Source: Allacma fusca (taxonomy: Eukaryota > Arthropoda > Collembola > Symphypleona > Sminthuridae). From it: a stretch of 64,000 nucleotides of DNA. This document shows, piece after piece, positions 13,803 through 26,004 of the stretch. The stretch's first letter is position 1. Each line of letters begins with the position of its first letter. The position numbers and the translations under genes were made by a program. The stretch lies in contig OX359246.1 of NCBI GenBank assembly GCA_947179485.1, forward strand, positions 41,891,632 to 41,955,631, written 5' to 3'. Below the pieces are notes generated by a model. That model ran no database searches. It saw only the letters and a program-made list of their open reading frames with translations, and had not been told where the DNA came from.

Positions 13803-14779
13803 TAACAAGTATAGTGTCGTGATATAATGTAATTTAATTATGTATGCTGCTGTATAAAAGCATTATTTTAACTATTAGAGCATATGTACATATTGGAACA
13901 CATTTCGACTCCTACCACAATGTAAGCATGCTGTTCGTTGTCACAAAATTGCATTTTTCCCGAAAAAATGAAAAAAATATTTTGTCAAATTTTGTCCATT
14001 TTAGGAGCGCAGTTGTTTAAAGAGTCAATGGTATTTATTTTACGCGGCACAAAAGACGAGCATAGTATTTGACTAGTAGTGTTGTCCGTTAAAATGTTTT
14101 TAGAAAGACAATACATTCTAAATTGTAAGCATGTAAACATTATCAAAATTGTCAAAATTAATTGACAATACTGTAAATTATATTAATGTACACAGTGTTT
14201 TTCATCCTTCCCTCCCCGTAGCACATATAAGGAACAACGAAACAAAGTTTGTGATTCCCCCAATTAAAAGAAAATTTTGTTCCAGATTTTTTAAGTTTAG
14301 CTCACAGTAATTAGTAATACTTTGTGCCGTTCAAAAGTCAACATTTTCCTGCCTCTCAGAGGCTAAGTCTGTGGCCAGTTGGGATTTTTTCCAGAGAATT
14401 GTAAATCCCAGGAAACTATAATTATTACATATATGGTTGAGTCATACAAGCAGATCCCAAGCTATAATACAAATGGCTTTAAAATATTCCAATGAAAATA
14501 ACTTATGACACATAATACATACGGTAATTTGAACAGGAAATATGATGCATGTATATAAGCTCCAAGCTGTACCAAAAAATGCGGGCTAATGTTACCAGTA
14601 ACAGTTTCAGCAGGTGCTAAAACTTGGTGTGTCGTAAACTATTAAAATTTTTTGTTTACACTTAAGAAAAGCCAATGGCTGTAATTCCAAATGGGAAATC
14701 ATTTTAGGTGAGCGAAATTACATAGAAAATGCTTCTTACAAACAGTCATGTATGTAGAGGTTGCCAATTTGAAGGTTAC
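13803..14779. other. Intergenic, nothing recognised
   Basis: AT-rich DNA with no supported exon or repeat. It ends where similarity to the inverted copy at 6.0-7.0 kb begins. Confidence 0.4.
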
Positions 14780-15800
14780 ATTATTATCCCTTAAAAAAAC
14801 TTTGCACTTACATATTTTGCTATATGCATGAAATCCATTCTTCCATATACTACAGGAAAATTCCCTTTCGGAACCGTAATGGATCTGGCGTATAGTGTAC
14901 CTATATGTGCATAAGTACTTGCAAAATTTAATCCACACATTTATATATGTACTTTTGTCAAATTTGCCCAGTGTCAACAGTCAATGGTAATTAAGAATGA
15001 CTGGGCTGTAAGGAACTGCAGAAAAAAACTTCTGATTTCCTTTCGGTTAACCGACATACTGTACTTCACTAAGAAATGCTGTATTGATATGATTTATGGG
15101 ACAGGGGTCTAATTGTAAGGGTATACAAAAGTAAAATGTTTTATCTCCTTCTATACGAATAGTTCAATGATGATGTAGTGGCGGTCACCAGAAGCGTAAA
15201 TCCCTTACCTTCAATCCTTTCGTCGCTTCATCCAACCTCCTACACCATTCGGGCTGTTATTTTATCACCCGCGTTATGTTATTTCATGATAGTTGTGAGG
15301 AACTAGTGGTGAAGTGAGGGTGTGGAAAAACAGCGCTTGTGAGACTCAAAGCAATGTCAAATAATTACATACTCGACCACAAAGTACAGCGAAGGAAAAG
15401 GTTATTATATTTATAGAGTGCGTTACTTTAACGCCTGTGTTCGCATTTATTCATTTCTACTTAAGATTAATTTTCTGGGCCATATTTTCAGGATAATTTA
15501 AAAAAATTGTACAACGGGAAAAGTTCAGCTGATTCTTTTAGGGCTGGGAGTTCCTTACATTTTGTCCTCCCGTTTTTCTAATGCGTCCTTTATTTTTATT
15601 AAATACAGAGATGACAGGTTCAATGATGATCTGGACGCAAATGCTCCCCCAGTCAACTACAGATGCTCAACTGAGAATAGCCCTAGAAAGAGCCAGCGTT
15701 TTGCTAAAATCCTTGAGCCCGGGTTGGAAAAACTAGTAAATGAAATACACTGTCTACAGTATTTCAATCTGAATTTTAAAAATGTCATATCTGTATTATT
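14780..15800 (+). repeat. Right arm of the ~1-kb inverted duplication
   Basis: This segment is the intact counterpart of the minus-strand copy at about 5990-6990. It covers upstream DNA, exon 1 (15354-15400), intron 1 and exon 2 (15609-15735) of the Munc13-4-like gene. Matching landmarks include a GATTTCCTTTCGGTTAACC block (near 15034 here) and an AACGCCTGTG block (near 15431 here). Indels and substitutions are frequent outside the exons, so the duplication is not recent. Confidence 0.8.
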
Positions 15801-18800
15801 ATCTCCCCCGGAAATCCCAGCCATAATAATTATACGCTATTTTTCGTAATTTTGATGACCTTAACAATTACATTCATAGGGGGATGACTTGTACAGTGAA
15901 GTACTGCATACTCTTAGCCAAACTCTAAATCCCAAGGGTAAAGAGTCAAAGAAAGCAGCATCATTGGTGGAGCATCTTCAGCAAGCTTTCAATATTGACG
16001 GGAGAGCCCACAAAAAGCTATTTGACGCTGTGCAACAAAGGACGGTAATAACTTTGCATTTAATAAGTATTATTTTTTTACATTAAATATGCCAGTAGTG
16101 TGTTACAGTCCTGCAAGAAAGATTTAAAGGTAATTCATAGGAATTTAAGAATGGAGATTCCTCAGAATTGAGACTTTATGAACCCACCCTCAAATCCATG
16201 ATTTGCAACATCACAACGCTTTTAATGCAGTTTTTCCTGGAATTAGGACGTGAACCCAAGTAAATAAAAAATCGTCAGTAGGCAATACAAGGAAAAACTA
16301 ACTATTTGAGCACAAGCTGGAAATACCCGTAGTGTCTTGTACAGAAAGACCTTGTAGACTCTGCACGTGTGTATAATCCTCACCACGAAATACTGATTTA
16401 TAATTATTGAACTTAACCTCATCCGTTTAAGTTATCGAAAAGTGAAAGTATACAGCTACAATATAGAGAACTAATTCTATATACGCCCTGACTACTGCCC
16501 TTTGGAACACTCAATTCTAATTACCTGTTAAAGACACATTGAGGCAAAATATTGGGTGTGAACATACATATGTATGTACTGTTGGTACTGATTCTTAGTA
16601 TTTCCAAAATTTTCGCTTTTATTGTAATATACATTATAGGAGTGTGACAAGCACAAGATGTATGCTGGATAAATTATAAAATCTTCTCCTGCATTATTCC
16701 TTTAAATTTTGTCACCTCTAGAACTTATTTGGAACAAATATATTTATACATAGTACATAAAACAAAATAGTTGTAAATAAACCAATTATGAAACCGAATA
16801 AGAGGATACTGGCTGTAAACAGAGTAGAAGAATGAATTAAAGATGACGCAGGTGACGGAGCTAGGAATTTCGTTACATCAAATTCTATAGATGTATTTCT
16901 AACCAGTGCATTAAAGTCTTATGAGAGAGTAGTTGCTTATCTAAAATTTACTCAATATCTCTCTTGTAATATCTCGTGACCCCATCCTCTACTAAGCAGA
17001 AAAATGAGCTGTGATGTAAGACGCTGGGTTTAAAAATGTTAAATATAAATATACATGCAAATTTGTAGGCAAACAGTGCTTAACTTTTCACAGCCCGCCG
17101 TAATACTTTGTCGTTTGTACTAATACTGCTGTATTTAAGTAATAACTAAACCCTTAAAGTATAAAATCTAACTTTTAAAAAAGAGAGTGATAATTGAATT
17201 AACACAGACACCTTTGGTAGCCAATGTGGAAGTAATTGAAGCAAAGGATCTTAGAGGGAAAGATGCAAACGGTTAGAAAATCCTATATTATTTGTACAAT
17301 GTACTTATAATAATTCCTAATCAACCGATTGGAAACTTCAGTTTGTTGTATTCTTTAATTCCAGGGCTAAGTGACCCTTACTGTAGGCTTTTTGTGTCAC
17401 CCAAGCAGAAGTTCACAACAACTGTGAAGCCAGCTACCCTGACTCCTGTATGGAAGGAGCACTTCACTATGTAAGTCCAGTATGTGCCTGTATATGTAAT
17501 ATATGTATTAATTCCTCACGTCTGTAAGTACATGAGTAAAATATTTCCTGTTTCCTTAATAGGGGTAGCCAATTTGATCTGCATATTTAAAATTGTAATG
17601 GTTTCTCAATTTTCTTTGCTTAAATTGTGTAGCTTTAAATTTTGTATTCCAGCCCCGTGAAAAGTTATCAAGATGGGATTCTAACATTTGAGGTTTGGTA
17701 AGCTATAGGGTTATTAATTTTTATTGATAGCAAATGATTGATGCAAAAACACTTACTTACCAAGTTATTATAATTATAGATACATGTGTGGATATGCTCA
17801 CAATTCATAATGTATGCATATGGATATGTTAATTCTGGAAGTAAATGCTCATGGAAGCCTAATTGTTGTGTAAAAGATTCTTTGCATCAACAGGGACTAT
17901 GACGATCCGGAGGAATCCATTTCGGATAAAATGAACAAAATTAAAGAAGTCAAGTCAGCACGAGGGATAAAGAACTTTATGAAAGAAATCGCTTTCTCTG
18001 CTTCCACTGGGAAGGAGCCGGGGGATTTTATGGGTTCCCTTAAAATGCCCCTTAAGGTATAGACTTAAGACAAAAACTTCAAATCTTGCATTGAAATTAT
18101 CATGGACTAATAATAATATATTCAAAATACAATTTGGGTCCAGAACATTCCCTCGGATGGTTTTGAGAATTGGTTCCAGCTGGATTACTTCAGCATTGAC
18201 TTTCATGCGAAGCCTGGGCAAATTTATTTGAGGGTGATAATTGCCCCTGAAAAGGATAAAACAGTTGTGACAAAAGAATATCGTCGTATTCTCCAAGTAC
18301 TGGTCATTCATGAGCTGAAACAAAATGATGAAAAAAATATCCCTTGGGGAGGGGAGCTTTCCGAGCATTCTGAATGTATCTTGAAGCAATTGAGGCTTCA
18401 AGGAGCACTTCGATGTTGTGACATTAACTTAGCCAAATTTTACGTCTACACTCATGCTCACTATGACCACTGTCTCAATGCCAAACTTTTCCCAGCGATT
18501 CTGTCAGCTATCGTGGAGAGCCAAAAATATGAAGAAATATCCGCCGATGATGTATGTCAATATGCTTACTTTGAAATACAAGGAGTAAAATCGTAAGAAA
18601 TTATTGTAGATCTAGGAAGGAAGCAATTTCAAAACATTTGACTATTGCAGATGAAAATATTTTGGATCGCTGCTGAAACGTTTTTAGATAATTTTTACGA
18701 CTTTATGCTCAACAATTTCGGATGTATCTTCAAAAATTTACCTGGTGCAACGCAGGCATATCATTTATTGAGGTACTCTGGAACACGAACGGAAGTTTAA

Positions 18801-21800
18801 ATTTAGTAGTTTAGCGTCAGTTGATCCAGCAGAAAAAAATAGTATTCCTTATAGAAAATGAAATACTGTGAAGTAATTAAACATTTGGATTTGTCTGTAG
18901 TTCCTTGGAATTGCTCAAAGATATGTCCTTATTAGCTGAGGATAGTGGGAGACATTCGGGGAATAAAATCACTAAGGAATTTATCATTCAAAAGGCTGAG
19001 GAAAGCATCTCTGCTGGAGCGGAGGAATTGTAATAAAATAAATGAATCTTCTCCAAAACCAAAATAATACGATGTTTCCATGTATTCTCATTCCATGTTC
19101 CTATGTTCATTACATTATGATAAAATTCTAACAGGTTCAATTCAATCTATAACAATGCAACTGGAGAGAATTGTGAAGCTGTGGCGTTGCTAAAAACTGG
19201 CGAATATCTTATTGCGGATCTCCCAAAGCGTGAAGGTTTGCTGGACATGGTTAGCAAAGAGTAAGTTTCACTTTTCAGTGTCACGTCTTACAACTTCCTG
19301 CAATTAAGTAACAAAATTTAAAATATTTTATTAAATGTTAAATACTAAATTATTTTCAGGTTTCTCGGAGTGCATTATTGCGATTTAACATATCGAATGT
19401 ATGATAAAAAGGTAACTAGTATTTACTAAAGTACAGAAATGTACCTAATTAATTATGCATCCCCACACTCGAGGCGTAATATAATATCTGCTTTGATACT
19501 TGAATCTATCTGTAACGCTATCGAATTTTGAAATTAAAATATTTAATAATTAAAAGGTAAGGGCATAATTATGTGTTCCTAACTTTCAGTATGGAGAGTG
19601 TATCAAATCATTCCTAGACAAGCTTGGAACAAATAAGTCAAGTCCAATGGGATCCAAGGAAGAAATTAAATCATCTCAAGAAAATGATGCCATGGGTAAA
19701 AATCTCTTTGAGCTGTACCATAAGGTCAAACTATTTTCTGAGTAAGAATGCTATTTAATCTATACATATTAATATTTACTCTAAATGAAAATTATCATAG
19801 GCTACTAGTAGTCTTCAGTTATTAATTTGTGTGGTAATTTTTCCCGAATCTCAGATTGTACTAAATATCTACATGCGTACATTTTCCTGAATACTTTCAT
19901 TTTATTTATTTCCGCAGATCTTCTGGAGATATGGTTGACACTGAAGGCTTGAGCATCAAGGAAAGTTACCACAGATGGTTTCATTCCAGCGTTGGTCATT
20001 GGTTAGAGGAAGCCTGGCGTGAAGCCTATCAACGAATGGAGAGAGCCGTGCAACTAGACGTACTGCGTCCTGTCAGTAATTGTGGGGATGAGAGCAAACT
20101 GACGACATCCGCTGTGGACACAAAGTTGATCTTCACGCAGGTAATTTTAGAACAGGATGCATAAAAAGCAAAACTGAAGCTCCTACTATATAATAAGATG
20201 TAATTTAATATTTTTTTAAATTTCAATAGATTATCAAGTTTTGGGATCAATTAGCATGGTCATGTCCGGAGGATTGCTTTACTTTTATCATGAAATTGCT
20301 CGACGTGAGGAATTATTTAAATGTTTAATCAAACGTGTATTTCCGTCTCAGACTCTATTGTACTTATCGTTTAAGAGCTCTTTTCCACATTGCAGGACTT
20401 TTGCAAGTGTATCATTAATTACAACGAACTCATGACCCAAAAAATTAATCAACTGAAAAGGAACGAAGGAGTCAAGTTCCAGTTGTACGATGAGGTAAGC
20501 AGTACACCTGTCAGGGGTTTCATAAAGTTTTTCTATTCTTAAAGCATAAATTTCCCCTATTCAAAAATACGAAAATACATGGGACGGATAACCATGCATG
20601 TGCCGTGCATTTTATACTTTAAAGATTGCAAGTAATTATTCCTTAGGTATGTATGATTTTATTTATTGTTGCTTAAAAGTTGTGCTATGCAATCAACAAC
20701 ATTGAACATATTGCTGGGGAGATGACTCAAATCAGTAAACGGTTAGGAACGGAGAAAATACTAAATGAGTTGGAAAAAGTTACGGGGTCACAAGCTGCCC
20801 GCTGCCAGCGTACACTGGAGTTGGTCCTTGAGAATGTCTACGCCAACATTGCCAGCAACACTTGTAAAATTATTGAAAAACTGGGGAACCAGGTATGACC
20901 AAACTGACGCTACCAAACAAATGTTCAGATAGGGTTACAAACAAGCCTTTAGCATCAAATGAATATAATAGTTCCAAATTCATACCTGTATTTCCATACG
21001 TCTACTAAAATGATCTACTCATAATTTATTGCAGATGCATCCTGCTATCGTTAGCTTGCTAGTGGAAGATGTAGATGCCACAATCCAGGAAGGGAGCAAA
21101 CTGTGTGAGTATTTAGACAAAAGTCTAGGTATACTAATTGATAAAACTCTATCGGAGTGTTTCAACAAAATTTTTGCTGTGATCTGGGAGAAAACATCTA
21201 GTGCCTTAAAGAGTGTAACACTGGAAAATGTCGAGGTAAGATAAATTTAAATTCTTATGCACGAAATTGTTTGCGTCTCCTCTCGTTGTAAAAAGTCCCG
21301 TACAGAATTATTTTTTTTCTTTTATTTATCTAAACTAAAAAAGTATATTAATTATGTATTAATCATAGCTGAACATGTGCAATGTGTTTACTGGTATTGT
21401 AGATTAACTGTATTACATTTTTCGTGTTCTATATGTAATATACAGAAACAGCGCCCAGAAGTGTATTTTCAAAAGATCCAAAGAATTATGGAAGAGCTCC
21501 AAAACATGTTCTTCCCTGATGGTCTGACTGTGGTTGGTTCGGCTAGTTCGCATAACTCTGATTTACAAGAGGTGGAAGCCTTAACAAAAATTCATGGTGC
21601 ACCAAGTGCGGATCTAATGCTCCTGTACGCCAAAGAGAGACTGCAACAACAGGGGGCCATGAAAACTAAAATAATTGTAGAGCATGGCGTCCTCACCTTC
21701 CGAACTGCATATTGTGAAGAAAATGAAACTCTCCATATTGAGATTTTGAACTGTCGTGATTTAAAGCCTTATGATAGCAATGGTTAGTCAATTTTCACAA

Positions 21801-22446
21801 ATTTTAAAACGAAAACATTTTATTTCACCCAAAATTTAAAAGTATTTCCTCCAAAAAATTATTCCTTGTCGTAAATTTTCTACAATAAGAATCTACTTCC
21901 TGGGAAAAATGAATGATTTACTTTGTTCTGTTCAAAATTAATTATAGGTCTGGATGATCCGTATGTAAAGTTCCATATTATTCCTCATGAAAAGTATCCT
22001 AATATCAAGAAGAAGACGGCGGTTAAAAAGAAAACATTGTTCCCTCTCTTTGACGAGACGTTTGTCATGTGTGTAATTTTGTTCTCTCTTTCCATTTCAA
22101 AAAATATTTCTCATTGTTCAAATTTATTGATAGTTTATTATATTTATGTAGCCCTCTAACACGCAAGGAGAGAAGTCTAGGAGGAATCATTCGTTTTGCT
22201 GTGAAGGATTACGATCTATTTGGGAAAAATGATTTTATTGGTGAAGCATTCCAATCTTTGGAATCCGTCCGATCGAAATCCCCGGACACTGAATTGCAAG
22301 TACTCCCTCAGACCAGCATTACACTGTCAAAACCAGACAGGGAATTAGAGTCCATGCTGCAATCACTAGAAACCAGAATATATGATCCACTGGCACTCAA
22401 GTTCGCGAGAAAGGAGCGAGCAAAACAAGCTGGGGCGAATGCATAA
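15354..22446 (+). CDS. Munc13-4/BAIAP3-like (UNC13D-type) protein, 21 exons, 1097 aa
   Basis: Exons: 15354-15400, 15609-15735, 15880-16044, 17184-17271, 17365-17470, 17653-17697, 17894-18056, 18144-18551, 18651-18772, 18901-19029, 19135-19260, 19360-19411, 19590-19741, 19918-20140, 20230-20304, 20396-20494, 20680-20892, 21035-21235, 21446-21782, 21948-22068 and 22152-22446. Every phase joins without a stop. A first C2 domain (about aa 118-235) has the [14 protein letters not shown] and SDPYC motifs and the DYDD loop, so Ca2+-binding aspartates are present. MHD1 (about 585-690) contains [21 protein letters not shown]2 spans about 770-880. A second C2 domain (about 920-1050) has [12 protein letters not shown] and [13 protein letters not shown]. 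Munc13-4 and BAIAP3 prime and tether vesicles for Ca2+-triggered exocytosis at the plasma membrane. The length is close to mammalian Munc13-4 (about 1090 aa). The weak exon 1 donor (GTTATT) is supported by its inverted copy. Munc13-4 versus BAIAP3 orthology is not settled here. Confidence 0.9.
16045..17183 (+). other. Intron 3 of the Munc13-4-like gene
   Basis: The longest intron of the gene, donor GTAATA and acceptor AAAAAG. No nested gene or repeat is seen. A further small exon cannot be excluded, but the flanking exons join in phase as they stand. Confidence 0.6.
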
Positions 22447-22809
22447 TTTTCTGTAAATTCCATCGTAGATTTTGGATTTATTTAAAATATCATTCCTGCA
22501 TCTAGAACTTGTTGAATAATAATGTGGGTTTATGTACTCACAATCTGATTCATACCACTAGTTCTAACAGAGTTGTCAACCATTTTAGCCTGTGTAATAA
22601 TAATTATTATTACAAAGTATTTTCCAACGATTGACCAATTCTATCTCCAGAGGTCATCTTTACCCTTGCACCTGCTGTTATTTGTCCGATCCATCAGGAA
22701 AGCACCAGTGGGGAAAACCATTTCGTATAGATTGTAGGACATTGTTTAAAACTTTCCTGGCATTCCATCTCACAGTGTGGACACAGTGTACAGTAGTTGA
22801 AAGCTTCAA
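22447..22809. other. 3' flank of the Munc13-4-like gene
   Basis: It probably holds the 3' UTR and polyadenylation region. No other feature is seen before the target-site duplication at 22810. Confidence 0.4.
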
Positions 22810-22819
22810 AAATGTGTAT

Positions 22820-24572
22820 AGTGCTGTCCATGGGAACAGGAGACACCCAGGTTTTTGGGAACAGGAACAGGAATGGGTGCGTACGGGAACACAAATTTTG
22901 TTCCCAAAACACTTTGGGAACGTTTGGGAACATAGAAATTGTTCCCAAAATATGGGAACAAAAGCAGGTTTGGGAACAGGAACAAAACGTGTACCTACCT
23001 GGTATTCACTTAAAGTTTATAATATAAAAACACCTCACAATCAAAATATTATTTTAAAAGTACGTTGCAACATATCAAATAAGTCACTCTTTCGCACGTC
23101 ATTATTTAACAAAAAAATAAATTATTATTATTTAACACGTTGCAAAAATGGAATTCTCTGGAACTTAAACCCAAAATTGTAGCTCAGAAAACTCCAACGT
23201 GCTCTTTTCCTTATTAGTTCAGCAAAAGTATATTGAAAGTGCTACTTGTCTTAGCTAATTTCAGTTGCTACTGTACTTTGCGCTGCGATAATTAATTTAA
23301 TGACTGTTACTAAATTCTGATTTAAATTCGAGTAGCTAATGGTATTGCAAATAGTGTGCTGTTATTTATTTTTAATAAAGTCGATCTGAAATTTGACTTT
23401 TTAAATCGATGCATAAATGTATAGGTTGTACTTTTCTGCTAGTCTTTAACAGAGCTATGCAAAATACTTGGTCTTCAATAACAAAATACAAAATAAAATA
23501 CCTGAAATAAAACATGGAAAATACAAAATACAAAGTAAAATACCTCAGGTTACATTTCTAAAATACAAATAAAAATACAATACATCGTAGGTAATCTAAA
23601 ATACTCAAATACAAAATACTGCATTTTAAATACAATACTTTCCTTAAAATACTCACCTAATGCTCACTCTTTTTGGTTTCTAGAACACAAAAAGCGTTAA
23701 GAAGCAACCGTTTAAAACATAATCAGATAATTATAATCACATCGAAGATTGCATATAAGACGTGTAGTAACAAATTGTTCCACTATTGCCAAATAAGTCA
23801 GTCCATTATAAATATGATTTAAATCGTTTTGACTGTCAATGTAGTTATGTAGATTAATATGAAATTTTTATTTATCGGTAATGAAATGTATTTTTGGAAT
23901 AATTTTTATAAAAATTAGCATATGAAAATTAAATTGAGTCGGTCTTCGGCGTCTCTTAATATCGTTGTTGAAGAGTCAAAATGGTTTACGCTGCGTAAAC
24001 CATATTGCATCTTCAGTGACGATATGTAATACCGAGAACCTCAAAATGTTTGATGTAGTAAAGGGATTCATTTCAACGTATGTTACTTCAATGCAAAAAT
24101 GAAATTCTCACAGATATTGCACATCGTACAAAATACATACAACGTCAAAGTCAGAAATCATACAGGTGAAAAGTATTTTGAGCCAAATACTTTATTTGAA
24201 ATACTTTTCCCACGTCATTGAGAGTAAGTAAATACCAAATACTTTTGTACTTACTGGCTCTTAAAATACTAAGTACAAAATACTTGCCCACTGCGTGTCA
24301 ATTTGGAAATACAAAATACAAAATACTTTGTGGTCTGAAAATACGTATTTTGAAATACTGTATTTGAAAATACTGCATAGCTGTGGTCTTTAAGTACTTT
24401 TGGGAACAGGAACAGGAACATTCCTGTTCCTGCAGGAACAGGCCCAGGAACTTTGAATTGGTACCCATTTTTATGGGAACAGGAACAGGACCATTGCTTT
24501 AGTTCCTGAAAAATTGGGTACAGGTACAGGAACAGGTATGGGTACCAAATTTCCGTTCCCATGGACAGCACT
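22820..24572. mobile_element. Non-autonomous DNA transposon with 18-bp perfect TIRs and a 10-bp TSD
   Basis: The ends are perfect inverted repeats AGTGCTGTCCATGGGAAC. They are flanked on both sides by AAATGTGTAT (22810-22819 and 24573-24582), a 10-bp target-site duplication. Both end regions are crowded with GGGAACAGG-type motifs. There is no transposase; ORFs in it are translations of the repeat. A 10-bp duplication is long for hAT (8) and fits Mutator-like elements (9-11) better, but the family is uncertain. A second element is inserted inside it. Confidence 0.85.
23450..24385. mobile_element. hAT-like MITE nested in the larger element, 8-bp TSD
   Basis: The ends are CAGAGCTATGCA and the inverted CACAGCTATGCA. 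GTCTTTAA flanks it exactly at 23442-23449 and 24386-24393. An 8-bp duplication and CAnAG-type ends are hallmarks of hAT elements. The interior near both ends is full of AAAATACAAAATAC-like motifs and has no transposase ORF. It inserted after the surrounding element was already in place. Confidence 0.88.
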
Positions 24573-24582
24573 AAATGTGTAT

Positions 24583-26004
24583 GGATGTCATAAAGGTTGG
24601 GTCTGTTGGCGAGCTGAAAACACATGAAGTAGACGCAGACACTCACGACCTGGACACTAGACGCACTAAAACTAACAATATAAATAATATTTCACTATAA
24701 TTTGTATTGTACTAGATTATGCTTATTATGCCTTGAATACGACTTCGCTTCATGTGTGTATCCAATATTCTTGGAAAGGAAAAGATGTGTAGGTTTTTAA
24801 TGGCCATTGATATAACGGGAACCCTTTTTTTACCCATAAATGTAGATAGAGGTGAAGAAATATATTTATTTCACTGACATCTCAACAGTGTTTGCCTAAA
24901 GACACACTAATAAATTATTATGTGCAATAACGAAAGTTTGATTTGTAGCGTCCCTACAGTATGTATAAAAATTATTATATGGTCCTCTTATAATAATTAT
25001 TATAATATCTTCTGTTTGTTCTTTCTTTAACCGAATCTTTTTTGGGAGTCTTCGATATGCACATTGCTTGTATTACTGTACTGTAAAAACAAAGTAAGTT
25101 TAAATTGTTATTATGAATACTGTAAATTGTGTTCACTTTACAATTGACTTTACAAGCTTGTGATGTGGCTTAATGACCAACTATGCGTTTAGAGTTCAAG
25201 ATTTGAATAATTTTCTCAGTATTTAAAAATCTCAATGAAATCCACCATGTACCGTAATTTTGTCAATATGATACAGTAAAAACATTATGTGTGTAAGTAT
25301 AAGCACAATAATAATTGTATTATATTATGCCCAATTTTATATCTGTCACCCAAGTTTTGCAAAGATTATTTGTTTTTACAAATCCATGAAGTAATATTGT
25401 ATAATTATATCTAATACAAATCAAATTAACATTTACGCTTTGGTTACAAGCGTTTAGAACCAAACCACTGGTTTACATTTAGTTACATTTACAGAATCAC
25501 ATTTGACATTGTAATAATTGTTTCGATTATCAAAATTCAAGTCCATGGATCCATTCAAAATATCGAGACTAGTCTGTTAGTATTTAAATATTTTATAGAT
25601 AAGCATGAATATCATTTCTATAAGCACATACATACGTACATACATGCGTATGTCATGCAAACTATACTTAATTGCACAATCTGATCTGAGATAATTTTTT
25701 AATCTAGAAATTGTAGAAGCCTAATAATTATCTTTATTTGAACTCTGCGGTGAAAACTTGAACGACCATTACGCAAGCTGGAAAGAAATATTTTTGGCGT
25801 TATCATTAATTGGTGATTTACATGTAAGTTATATCAATAGTAGGGTGCTAATTCAAATCCGTCCTAACGTTTTACTTTGTAATGTTTCTTGTCAACGTAT
25901 TTCACCTAAATTATTTCAGAACATATTTTCTGTTCCACCTACAAAATACATATGTACTACAAGAATTTAACACTTCAATATGCGAATGTTATTGAATGTG
26001 AACT
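24583..26004. other. Intergenic, nothing recognised
   Basis: AT-rich sequence between the nested transposons and the stop codon of the first GTPase-stalk gene. The 3' UTR of that gene probably takes up the right end. No exon or repeat is supported. Confidence 0.4.

Noticed and set aside
22631..23182. 183-aa ORF on the plus strand
   Set aside because: Much of it translates the GGGAACAGG repeat of a transposon end and crosses the element border. No splice or domain support.
25790..25870. T-loop-like TTCAAATCC suggesting a tRNA
   Set aside because: No A-box and no cloverleaf stems could be folded around it.
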